NCBI GenBank assembly: GCA_964431205.1 | Contig: CAYSIX010000232.1 | Location: 1-6,169 of the forward strand | DNA: 6,169 nucleotides | Source of the DNA: CAYSIX01 sp964431205 | Lineage (GTDB): Bacteria; Planctomycetota; Phycisphaerae; Phycisphaerales; Phycisphaeraceae | Reading direction: 5' to 3' | Translations under genes and position numbers: made by a program | In this document: in pieces, positions 1-6,169 of the stretch | How positions within the stretch are numbered: position 1 is the stretch's first letter | Layout of the letters: each line of letters opens with the position of its first letter | The notes under the pieces: model-generated | The model's database searches: none | Seen by the model: only the letters and a program-made list of their open reading frames with translations | What the model was told of the DNA's origin: nothing

Positions 1-1
1 G

Positions 2-724
2 TACGCCTCCAACGCCATGCTCGCGACCAAGATCTCGTTCATCAACGAGATCGCCAAGCTCTGTGAGTCGTACGGCTGCGACATCGACGAGGTCCGCCGC
101 GGCATGTGTTCGGACCGGCGCATCGGCAACCAGTTCCTCTACCCGGGCCTGGGCTACGGCGGGTCCTGCTTCCCCAAGGACGTGCTCGCTTGCATCTCCA
201 TGGGGGACGAGGCCGAGATGCCCACGCTGCTGCTCAAGGCCGTCCACGAGGTCAACCAGCTCCAGCGCGCCGCGTTCCTGAGCAAGATCGAGAAGCACTT
301 TGGCGCCGCCGGGCTCTCGGGCAAGCGCATCGCCGTCTGGGGCATCGCCTTCAAGCCCGGGACCGACGACATCCGCGAGGCCCCCTCGATCACGCTCATG
401 AACGAGCTGCTCAACCGCGGGGCGACGATCGTCGCCCACGATCCCGTCGCGCACGAGACGGCCCGGCAGGCCATGGCCGATCGCATCCAGTACGCCGAAA
501 CCCCAAACGACGCGCTCGACGGCGCCGACGCGCTGCTGATCTGCACCGACTGGGGCGAGTTCAAGCACCCGGACTTCGAGGAGATCGTCGCGCGGATGAA
601 GCAGCCGGTCGTCTTCGACGGGCGCAACCTCTACCGGCGGGAGTCGGCCGAGGAGTACGGGCTGATCTATTACTCCGTCGGCCGTCACGCCGTGGCGCCC
701 AAGACCGCCACGCAGCCGAGCTGA
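2..724 (+). CDS. ugd: UDP-glucose 6-dehydrogenase, C-terminal part (5' end outside window)
   Basis: Oxidises UDP-glucose twice with NAD+ to UDP-glucuronate, a cytosolic precursor for exopolysaccharide and other surface glycans. The reading frame is open from base 2 (YASNAMLATKISFINEIA), upstream of the first in-window ATG at 17. That ATG is internal: the motif belongs to the central dimerisation helix of the family, and the N-terminal Rossmann domain lies outside the window. The signature LGYGGSCFPKD carries the catalytic cysteine, whose codon is 167-169. The C-terminal NAD/UDP-binding domain follows, with KRIAVWGIAFKPGTDDIREAPS (about bases 320-390) and the late ALLICTDWGEF and VVFDGRNLYRRE blocks. 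No frameshift or missing key residue is visible in this part. The gene converges on the kinase operon across a 188-base gap. GDP-mannose dehydrogenase and UDP-ManNAc dehydrogenase are related families, but the signature blocks fit UDP-glucose dehydrogenase best. Confidence 0.95.
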   Translation, partial: YASNAMLATKISFINEIAKLCESYGCDIDEVRRGMCSDRRIGNQFLYPGLGYGGSCFPKDVLACISMGDEAEMPTLLLKAVHEVNQLQRAAFLSKIEKHFGAAGLSGKRIAVWGIAFKPGTDDIREAPSITLMNELLNRGATIVAHDPVAHETARQAMADRIQYAETPNDALDGADALLICTDWGEFKHPDFEEIVARMKQPVVFDGRNLYRRESAEEYGLIYYSVGRHAVAPKTATQPS

Positions 725-762
725 GCGCCGCGGCGTCGACACCTTGCACGATCGGAAGATGC

Positions 763-789
763 CACGGCTTGGCTTCAAGCCAGGCCGTG
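763..789. repeat. Hairpin repeat, left member of pair
   Basis: CACGGCTTGGC pairs with GCCAGGCCGTG around a TTCAA loop, giving an 11-bp stem with one G-T pair (769/783). It begins about 40 bases after the ugd stop. No T-run follows on the plus strand, so it is not a classical intrinsic terminator, although it could still protect or end the ugd transcript. Confidence 0.6.
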
Positions 790-851
790 AAGAGGCGGCG
801 TGGGTCGCCGCTCGCGCATCAGGTGATCGTCGGGCACAGCACGCCCGTCGG

Positions 852-879
852 CACGGCTTGACCTGCCGGTCAAGCCGTG
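852..879. repeat. Perfect 12-bp stem hairpin, right member of pair
   Basis: CACGGCTTGACC (852-863) is perfectly complementary to GGTCAAGCCGTG (868-879), with a TGCC tetraloop. It lies about 34 bases past the kinase stop on the minus strand. No T-run follows on either strand. Its core CCACGGCTTG (read on the minus strand) is shared with the left hairpin and nearly matches the palindrome inside gltX at 3063-3090. Confidence 0.7.
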
Positions 880-912
880 GCATCAGCGGGCGCGTCGAGT
901 CGGCGGTGCGCA

Positions 913-1818
913 TCAATCGACCTTGAGCATGTGCGCGAAGGCCTTGAGCCGCTGGTCGATGTCCTCGCGGGTGACCTCGAGCAGGCGGTTGACGCTGAAG
1001 GCCTCGATGGTGAAGCTGGCGACGACGGTGCCGTAGGCCAGCGCGCGGCGGAGGTTGTCCAGCGACGTGTCGCCGGTGGCGGCGAGGTAGCCCATGATGC
1101 CGGCGGCGAAGCTGTCGCCGGCGCCCGTCGGGTCCACCACCCGGTTGGAGGGGAACCCGGGCAGGGCGGCGAACCCGTCGTTGTGCCGCAGCACCGCGCC
1201 GTGCTCGCCCTTCTTGATGATGGCGAACTCGGGCCCCATGTCCACGATCTTGTCCGCCGCGACGATCGTGTTCGACTCGCCGGTCAGCAGCATCGCCTCC
1301 TCGTCGTTGATCACCACGCCATCGATCCGCTTGATGACCTCGAGCAGCGCGTCGCGTTCGGTCTTGATGTAAAGGTCGATGGTGTCGGCGACGACGATCT
1401 TGCGGTGGGGGAACGCGTCGAGCAGGGCGAGCTGGTTGGCCGGCGCGGTGGTGGCCAGGAAGATGAACTCGCTGTCGCGGAAGGCGTCGGGCACGGGCGG
1501 GGGGGCTTCGCCGAGGACGTTGAGCTCGACGCCGACGGTGTCGCGGTGGTTGAGGTTCTCGTGGTACCGGCCGTGCCAGCGGAAGGTCTTGCTGCCGGCG
1601 CGGCGTTCGAGGCCGGTCAGGTCCGCCTCCAGGCTCTTGAACACGTCAAGGAAGTGGTCGGGAAAGTCGTCACCGACCGCCCCGACCAGGCGGACGGGGC
1701 AGAAGAACCGCGCGCCGGCGGCGAAGTAGACGATCGAGCCGCCGATCACCTCCTCCACTGCGGCGCTGGGCGTCTCGATCGTGTCAATCCCGATGCTTCC
1801 CGTGACAATCAACGACAT
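913..1818 (-). CDS. PfkB/ribokinase-family sugar kinase
   Basis: A predicted cytosolic ATP-dependent kinase of 301 residues, the usual length for the family. The N-terminal substrate lid region has the GGSIVYFAAGARFF block (residues 26-39), the PfkB-type Gly-Gly motif. An N-x-x-E type motif (NDEEAMLLTGE, 171-181) fits the Mg/phosphate site. The strand IIKKGEHGAVL (201-210) precedes the second PfkB signature DPTGAGDSFAAG (229-240), which includes the anion hole and catalytic Asp235. The substrate cannot be assigned: ribose, fructose, adenosine and other nucleoside or sugar kinases share these motifs. It is the last gene of the gltX operon. Its ATG shares one base with the stop of the EVE gene (TGATG), and a strong Shine-Dalgarno lies inside that upstream gene, so translation is probably coupled but can also initiate independently. 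Confidence 0.92.
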   Translation of the reverse strand: MSLIVTGSIGIDTIETPSAAVEEVIGGSIVYFAAGARFFCPVRLVGAVGDDFPDHFLDVFKSLEADLTGLERRAGSKTFRWHGRYHENLNHRDTVGVELNVLGEAPPPVPDAFRDSEFIFLATTAPANQLALLDAFPHRKIVVADTIDLYIKTERDALLEVIKRIDGVVINDEEAMLLTGESNTIVAADKIVDMGPEFAIIKKGEHGAVLRHNDGFAALPGFPSNRVVDPTGAGDSFAAGIMGYLAATGDTSLDNLRRALAYGTVVASFTIEAFSVNRLLEVTREDIDQRLKAFAHMLKVD

Positions 1819-2246
1819 CAGCTATCGCTCCTTCCATCCTTCGCCAGTTCCAGTATCCGTTTCCATTGCCCGGCGGTGACCGGCTGCACCGAGAGGCGCG
1901 GGTGACGCGCCAGGGGCATGTCCTTGAGCTTCGCGTCGGCCTTGACCTCGTCGAGCGTGACCGGTCGGTCCAGCGGCTCGATCGCCTTCATGTCCACCGC
2001 GACGAACCGGCCCGACTCGTCCTTCGGGTCCGGGTACGCCTTGCGCACGACCTCCATGACGCCGACGATCGCGCGCTGCTTGCCCGAGTGATAGAACAGG
2101 ACGCGGTCGCCCCGGCGCATGGCCCGCAGGTTGTTCGCCGCCTGGTGGTTGCGCACGCCGTCCCATCGGGCGGTGCGTTGGGGCGCCGCGCGGTGATCGT
2201 CCCACGACCACTCGTCGGGTTCGGATTTGACCAGCCAGTGGTTCAT
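1818..2246 (-). CDS. Stand-alone EVE-domain (PUA-like) protein
   Basis: A small protein of 142 residues made almost entirely of one EVE domain. The start MNHWLVKSEPDEWSWDD is the canonical N-terminus of the family (Thyn1-like). It is followed by WDGVRNHQAANNLRAMRRGDRVLFYHSG (about 28-55), GVMEVVRKAYPD, a VAVDM strand and the late LARHPRLSVQPVTAGQW block. EVE domains share the PUA/YTH/ASCH fold, and some bind modified bases in nucleic acid; the ligand of stand-alone bacterial members is not settled. The frame stays open upstream to 2471, but that part overlaps gltX and has no EVE similarity, so the ATG at 2246 is chosen. Its ATG overlaps the gltX stop (ATGA) and no Shine-Dalgarno is visible, which points to translation by ribosomes finishing gltX. 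Confidence 0.92.
   Translation of the reverse strand: MNHWLVKSEPDEWSWDDHRAAPQRTARWDGVRNHQAANNLRAMRRGDRVLFYHSGKQRAIVGVMEVVRKAYPDPKDESGRFVAVDMKAIEPLDRPVTLDEVKADAKLKDMPLARHPRLSVQPVTAGQWKRILELAKDGRSDS
1828..1835 (-). promoter_or_regulatory. Ribosome binding site of the PfkB kinase
   Basis: GGAAGGAG on the minus strand, 9 bases before the kinase ATG, inside the last codons of the EVE gene. It confirms the start at 1818. It is the strongest Shine-Dalgarno in the window; the EVE gene and gltX show none. Confidence 0.8.
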
Positions 2247-3796
2247 GCGTGGGGGGTCGTGCCGGGGCGCTGGGAAGCAAAGGCGGCGAGGCAGTCGCGT
2301 AGCCGGGTGAGCGTGGCGTCGCGGCCGAGGATCTCGAGCGTCACGTCCAGCGGGGGGGTCACGGCGTCGCCGCTGATCGCCACGCGCAGCGGCTGGGCGA
2401 CCTTGCCCATGCCGATGCCCTTGGCCTCGGCCAGCTCGCGCACGGCCTGCTCGGCGGCCTCGCCCGACCACGGCTCGATCGCCCCCAGCTTCGGCAACAA
2501 CTCCTCAAGCACGGCCAAACCCGCGCCGTCGCTCGCCAGCAGGTTCTTCTTCACCGCCTTGTCGGCGTACTGCTCGATGCGCGGCGCGATCAGGAAGCGC
2601 CCGAGCGTCGCTGGCTCGCTCAGCGTCCGCGCCCGCGGCTGATACGCCTCGCAGAACAGCGCGAAGCGGTGCTCATCGTTCACCAGCCGATCAAACTCGG
2701 GATGGAACGCCCTGAGGTGCTCACGCAACCGCTCCGCGAACTGCTCCTTCGGCATCGCCGCGATCGTGTCCGCGTTGAAGCGGAAGAGCTTTTCACGGTC
2801 GAACCGCGAGTTCGCCTTGTTCACCCGGTCGAGGCTGAACCGCTCGATCATGAAGTCCTTGTCGAACCGCTCGACGTCCCCGCCGGGGTTCCAGCCCAGC
2901 AGGGCGACGTAGTTCAGCAGCACCTCGGGCAGGTAGCCGCTGCGGCGGAAGTCGGCGACGTCGATCTCCGGTAGTTGCACTCCCAGCTTTTGCGCGATTG
3001 CCTGGGCAATGTCGACCGCATCGGTCTGCTTGTCGAGAAACTGGCTAAAGCGGTCGTCGTCGAAGCCCACGGATTGCAATCCGTGGGCTTGCGCCGCCGC
3101 ACGCGCCACCTTCGCCTTGTCGCGCTTGCTCATCTTCGAGCCGTCGGGGTTCATGATCGACGGCGTGTGGGCGAAGATCGGCGGCTCGAACCCCAGCGCC
3201 CGGTGCAGGGCCGCGTGCTTGGGCGTGTTGCTCAGGTGCTCCTGCCCGCGGATCACGTGCGAGACCCTCATCATCGCGTCGTCCACCACCACGGCGAAGT
3301 GGAAAGTGGGAAAGCCATCGCTCTTGCGGATCACGAAGTCGCCGATGTCGGCGGCCTTGACGGTGATCCGGCCGTACACCACGTCGTCGAACGTGACGTC
3401 CTCGGTGGCGCGGAAGCGGATGGCGTCGCCATCGTTGAACGCGCGGTCGCTGCGCAGCAGGGCGTCGATGTATTCGTTGTAGAGCTCGAGCCGCTGCGAC
3501 TGGAAGTAGGGCCCGCGCTCGCCGCGTTGCGTGGCCGGGTCGTACGGGTCGTCGGCGTCGGGGTCGGGGCCCTCGTCCCAGTCGAGCCCGAGCCAGCGCA
3601 GGTCGGCCATGATCCCGCGGGTGGATTCGGGGCTGGAGCGGGCGCGGTCGGTGTCCTCGAATCGGAGGATGAACCGGCCGCCGTCGGCCCGGTGCTGCCG
3701 CGCGAACGCCCAGCAATACAGGGCCGTGCGGGCCCCGCCGACGTGCAGGGCCCCCGTCGGCGAGGGCGCGAAGCGTGTGACCACCTCGTGGGGCAT
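2243..3796 (-). CDS. gltX: Glutamyl-tRNA synthetase (GluRS) with unusual insertion and deletion
   Basis: Charges tRNA-Glu with glutamate in the cytosol; class I synthetase of 517 residues. Visible motifs are RFAPSPTGALHVGGARTAL with the HIGH-type HVGG at 18-21, RFEDTDRARS (45-54), the DFVIRKSDGFPTFHFAVVVDD block (153-173), VIRGQEHLSNTPKH (181-194) and KMSKR at 221-225. The anticodon-binding half follows, from DFRRSGYLPEVLLNYVALLGW onward. Two oddities stand out. Residues 236-245 are encoded by a perfect 28-bp palindrome. Between RSDRAF and NDGDAIRF (about residue 120), the segment of roughly 40-45 residues that normally holds the Cys-x-Cys zinc-type motif is absent. The frame is intact and the remaining motifs are good, so the enzyme is probably functional. 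It is the first gene of an operon with the EVE gene (ATGA overlap) and the kinase. The start at 3796 is only 7 bases from a TACAAT box. Confidence 0.97.
   Translation of the reverse strand: MPHEVVTRFAPSPTGALHVGGARTALYCWAFARQHRADGGRFILRFEDTDRARSSPESTRGIMADLRWLGLDWDEGPDPDADDPYDPATQRGERGPYFQSQRLELYNEYIDALLRSDRAFNDGDAIRFRATEDVTFDDVVYGRITVKAADIGDFVIRKSDGFPTFHFAVVVDDAMMRVSHVIRGQEHLSNTPKHAALHRALGFEPPIFAHTPSIMNPDGSKMSKRDKAKVARAAAQAHGLQSVGFDDDRFSQFLDKQTDAVDIAQAIAQKLGVQLPEIDVADFRRSGYLPEVLLNYVALLGWNPGGDVERFDKDFMIERFSLDRVNKANSRFDREKLFRFNADTIAAMPKEQFAERLREHLRAFHPEFDRLVNDEHRFALFCEAYQPRARTLSEPATLGRFLIAPRIEQYADKAVKKNLLASDGAGLAVLEELLPKLGAIEPWSGEAAEQAVRELAEAKGIGMGKVAQPLRVAISGDAVTPPLDVTLEILGRDATLTRLRDCLAAFASQRPGTTPHA
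3063..3090. repeat. Perfect 28-bp palindrome inside gltX
   Basis: The arm AAGCCCACGGATTG is followed immediately by its exact reverse complement, with no spacer. It lies fully inside gltX, is read in frame and encodes AHGLQSVG (residues 237-244), 12 residues after KMSKR. Its core CCACGGATTG differs by one base from the CCACGGCTTG core of the hairpins at 758-884. The position suggests insertion of a palindromic repeat into a surface loop, comparable in style to the palindromic elements in Rickettsia genes. The family link is inference. Confidence 0.85.
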
Positions 3797-3803
3797 GGCC
3801 CGG

Positions 3804-3809
3804 ATTGTA
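3804..3809 (-). promoter_or_regulatory. Putative -10 box of the gltX operon
   Basis: TACAAT on the minus strand (5 of 6 matches to TATAAT) with 7 bases (CCGGGCC) before the gltX ATG. Transcription would then begin at or one base before the start codon, giving a leaderless message. No good -35 hexamer is seen at 16-18 bases upstream, so this is a -10-only call. Confidence 0.5.
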
Positions 3810-3842
3810 GCGGACTGGGCGCACGTTTCCGGCGACGCCGTC

Positions 3843-3851
3843 TGTTACCCT
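3843..3851 (+). promoter_or_regulatory. Putative extended -10 promoter of the exported protein gene
   Basis: TGTTACCCT reads as an extended -10 (TG-n-TACCCT). The hexamer keeps the first, second and last bases of TATAAT. Seven bases separate it from the ATG at 3859, the same distance as for the divergent gltX promoter. No Shine-Dalgarno fits between box and ATG, which is consistent with a leaderless transcript. Confidence 0.4.
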
Positions 3852-3858
3852 TGGCCAC

Positions 3859-5382
3859 ATGCGACGCGTGCTGCCGATGCTCACCCTCGTACTCGTCATC
3901 GCCGGCCCGCTCCACGCCGACGATCCCCGCTACTTCGCGATCGAGGTCGTCGACGCCCAAACCGGCCGCGGCGTGCCGCTGATCGAGCTGCGCACCACCA
4001 ACGACATCCGCCACGTCACCGACAGCGCCGGCCTCGTCGCCTTCCACGAGCCCGGACTCATGGACCGCGACGTGTTCTTCTTCGTCTCCGGACACGGCTA
4101 CCGTTTCCCCGCCGACGGGTTCGACATCCGCGGCACCACCCTGCGCACCACGCCCGGCGGGTCGGCACGCCTGGAGGTCGAACGCCTCAACATCGCCGAG
4201 CGGCTCTACCGCGTCACCGGGCAGGGCATTTACCGCGACAGCGTGATGCTCGGCCGCCGCGCCCCGATCGACCGGCCGCTGCTCAACGGCCGCGTGATGG
4301 GACAGGACTCCGTCCTCCAGGCCGTGTACGACGGCAAGATCTACTGGTTCTGGGGCGACACCGCACGCGAATCCTACGCCCTCGGCCACTTCGCCACCGC
4401 CGGCGCCACCTCGCCCCCGCCCGGGCCCGGCAGGCTCGACCCCGCCCTCGGCGTCAACCTCACTTACTTCGTCGATGACCAAGGCTTCAGCCGACCGATG
4501 GCCCCGCTGCCCGAGCCCGGCATGGTCTGGCTCGACGGCTTGCTCACCCTCGACGACGACACCGGCCAAACCCGCATGCTCTGCCACTACGCACGCATGA
4601 AGAGCCTCGGCGAACGGCTCGGGCACGGGCTCATGGTCTTCAACGATCAGACCCGGACGTTCGAGCGCACCATCACGCTCCGCGACGACGCGCCGCTGCA
4701 CCCCCGCGGCCACCCGCTTCGCGTCACCCACGACGACGGCGACGACTACTTCTACTTCGCCACGCCCTATCCCATGACGCGCGTGAGGGCGATCTGGGCG
4801 GCGGTGACCGACCCGGCGGCGTACGAGGCGTTCACGTGCCTCGAGCCGGGCACGCGCTACGACACCGACGACCCGCGCCTCGAGCGCGACGCCGCCGGCC
4901 GCGCCGTCTGGGCCTGGAAACGCGACACCGACTTCATCGACCCGACGCGCCAGAAGGAGCTGATCGACGCCGGCGCGCTCGGGCCCGACGAGGCCTGGAT
5001 CGACACGCGCGACGCCGAGAGCGGCGAGCTCATCACGCTGCACGGCGGATCCGTCGCGTGGAACCCGTACCGCGGCAGGTGGATCATGATCGCGGTCGAG
5101 ATCGGCGGCACGTCGCTGCTCGGCGAGGTCTGGTACGCCGAGGCCGACACCCCGCACGGGCCCTGGCCCCGCGCCGTCAAGGTCGTCACCCACGACGACT
5201 ACTCGTTCTACAACCCCCGCCACCACCCCGTGTTCGACCAGGACGGCGGCCGACTCATCTACTTCGAGGGCACCTACACCCACACTTTCTCCGGCACGCT
5301 GACGCCCACGCCGCGCTACAGCTACAACCAGGCCATGTATCGGCTCGACCTGTCCGACCCGCGTCTGCGCCTCGGGCCGTGA
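3859..5382 (+). CDS. Exported protein with N-terminal beta-sandwich and probable beta-propeller, function unknown
   Basis: I do not recognise a named gene. The 507-residue product begins with a signal peptide: MRR, a hydrophobic stretch LPMLTLVLVIAG, and a probable cleavage after LHA (residue 20), so it is periplasmic or secreted. Residues about 25-100 (IEVVDAQTGRGVPLIEL, then TDSAGLVAFHEPG and VFFFVSGHGY) look like a carboxypeptidase-regulatory or transthyretin-like beta-sandwich. From about 145 onward come repeated beta-rich segments with aromatic ends: DGKIYWFWGDT, GMVWLDGLLTL, DDYFYFATPYP, SVAWNPYRGRWIMIAVEIGG and EVWYAEADTPHGPW. These resemble blades of a five-bladed propeller as in GH43/GH32-like proteins. 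The C-terminus has a dense conserved-looking block (YSFYNPRHHPVFDQDGGR, then YFEGTYTHTFSG and TPRYSYNQAMYRLDL). A role in polysaccharide binding or cleavage is possible but no catalytic triad can be assigned. It is divergent from gltX and 70 bases upstream of glnS. The plus-strand frame is preferred over the long antisense frame because of the signal peptide, starts and domain logic. Confidence 0.85.
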   Translation: MRRVLPMLTLVLVIAGPLHADDPRYFAIEVVDAQTGRGVPLIELRTTNDIRHVTDSAGLVAFHEPGLMDRDVFFFVSGHGYRFPADGFDIRGTTLRTTPGGSARLEVERLNIAERLYRVTGQGIYRDSVMLGRRAPIDRPLLNGRVMGQDSVLQAVYDGKIYWFWGDTARESYALGHFATAGATSPPPGPGRLDPALGVNLTYFVDDQGFSRPMAPLPEPGMVWLDGLLTLDDDTGQTRMLCHYARMKSLGERLGHGLMVFNDQTRTFERTITLRDDAPLHPRGHPLRVTHDDGDDYFYFATPYPMTRVRAIWAAVTDPAAYEAFTCLEPGTRYDTDDPRLERDAAGRAVWAWKRDTDFIDPTRQKELIDAGALGPDEAWIDTRDAESGELITLHGGSVAWNPYRGRWIMIAVEIGGTSLLGEVWYAEADTPHGPWPRAVKVVTHDDYSFYNPRHHPVFDQDGGRLIYFEGTYTHTFSGTLTPTPRYSYNQAMYRLDLSDPRLRLGP

Positions 5383-5394
5383 TCGGGCGGCCCG
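5373..5394 (+). other. GC hairpin over the stop codon of the exported protein gene
   Basis: CGGGCC (5373-5378) can pair with GGCCCG (5389-5394) around a 10-base loop that contains the TGA stop. There is no T-run, so terminator activity is uncertain; it may be chance in GC-rich DNA. Confidence 0.25.
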
Positions 5395-5410
5395 GTTCGT
5401 ACCGAGCGAT

Positions 5411-5416
5411 TACAAT
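5411..5416 (+). promoter_or_regulatory. Putative -10 box of glnS
   Basis: TACAAT in a locally AT-richer spot (GATTACAATCC), 36 bases before the glnS ATG, would give a leader of about 30 bases. The TACAATCC octamer is also present in front of gltX. No clear -35 is seen at the usual spacing. Confidence 0.45.
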
Positions 5417-5435
5417 CCCGCCTGACGACCGCGCC

Positions 5436-5440
5436 AAGGA
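5436..5440 (+). promoter_or_regulatory. Ribosome binding site of glnS
   Basis: AAGGA lies 12 bases before the ATG at 5453. The spacing is a little long but it is the only purine-rich stretch in the leader, and it supports this start. Confidence 0.45.
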
Positions 5441-5452
5441 ACCGACCCCGCC

Positions 5453-6169
<717 letters not shown>

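Larger units (their letters stand above)
758..884. repeat. Hairpin-rich element bounded by 14-bp inverted repeats
   Basis: GATGCCACGGCTTG at 758-771 is the exact reverse complement of CAAGCCGTGGCATC at 871-884. Each end also forms its own hairpin (763-789 and 852-879). Two smaller stems lie between them: GCGGCG/CGCCGC at 795-800/806-811 and CGGGC/GCCCG at 831-835/843-847. Four hairpins in 127 bases between convergent genes resemble a REP doublet (REPIN) or a small non-autonomous palindromic element. No target duplication is seen at the edges, and no convincing ORF lies inside. A structured RNA or a transcription-stopping region for the convergent genes is the alternative. Confidence 0.6.

Noticed and set aside
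726..735. Short palindrome CGCCGCGGCG just after the ugd stop
   Set aside because: Ten bases of pure GC palindrome are expected by chance in DNA of this composition and there is no loop or T-run.
106..861. 251-residue plus-strand open frame overlapping ugd and the following gap
   Set aside because: Arg-rich out-of-frame shadow of ugd running into the repeat element; no start context or motif.
759..883. Classical intrinsic terminators for ugd or the kinase operon
   Set aside because: The stems are strong but no T-run follows on either strand; repeat hairpins are the better description, although a transcript-end role is not excluded.
877..1905. 342-residue plus-strand open frame opposite the PfkB kinase
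   Set aside because: Antisense shadow; no motif, and the minus strand carries complete PfkB signatures with a good ribosome binding site.
1818..2471. 217-residue version of the EVE protein starting upstream at 2471
   Set aside because: The extra N-terminal part is Arg/Gly/Ala-rich out-of-frame gltX sequence; MNHWLVKSEP at 2246 is the canonical EVE start and overlaps the gltX stop as ATGA.
3331..5283. 650-residue minus-strand open frame opposite the exported protein gene and the gltX start
   Set aside because: It is an antisense shadow caused by high GC3: low-complexity Val/Gly/Ala/Asp-rich sequence without domain motifs, overlapping gltX in another frame, while the plus-strand gene has a signal peptide and structured motifs.

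Overview
The window is GC-rich (GC-ending codons dominate every gene) and is packed with ordinary bacterial genes on both strands. The GluRS sequence style, the secreted protein with a regulatory-like N-terminal domain, the coexistence of GluRS and GlnRS, and the CCACGG-type palindromes all suggest a planctomycete, perhaps of the Phycisphaerae. This is inference from remembered sequence patterns, not a database match.

Layout. Positions 2-724 (+) hold the C-terminal two thirds of a UDP-glucose 6-dehydrogenase. A 188-base gap between convergent genes follows and is largely filled by a hairpin-rich element (758-884) bounded by 14-bp inverted repeats. Positions 3796-913 (-) hold a tightly overlapping three-gene operon, read in the order gltX (glutamyl-tRNA synthetase), a stand-alone EVE-domain protein and a PfkB-family sugar kinase. 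The junctions are ATGA and TGATG overlaps, which point to translational coupling. Only 62 bases separate gltX from a divergent gene (3859-5382, +) for an exported protein of unknown function, with a small beta-sandwich domain and a probable beta-propeller. Positions 5453-6169 (+) hold the N-terminal part of a glutaminyl-tRNA synthetase, cut by the window end.

How the genes fit together. GluRS and GlnRS next to each other suggest that tRNA-Gln is charged directly in this organism. The kinase and EVE protein are tied to GluRS by overlap, not by an obvious pathway. Ugd supplies UDP-glucuronate for surface polysaccharide.

The most interesting signals concern palindromes and gltX. A perfect 28-bp palindrome lies in frame inside gltX just after the KMSKR motif. 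Its arm core (CCACGGATTG) closely resembles that of two hairpins in the ugd-kinase gap (CCACGGCTTG, with the complementary CAAGCCGTGG), which suggests a dispersed palindromic repeat family with a copy inside an essential protein gene. The same GluRS also appears to lack the usual zinc-binding insertion of the catalytic domain. Both divergent start codons at 3796 and 3859 sit exactly 7 bases from a -10-like hexamer, so both transcripts may be leaderless.
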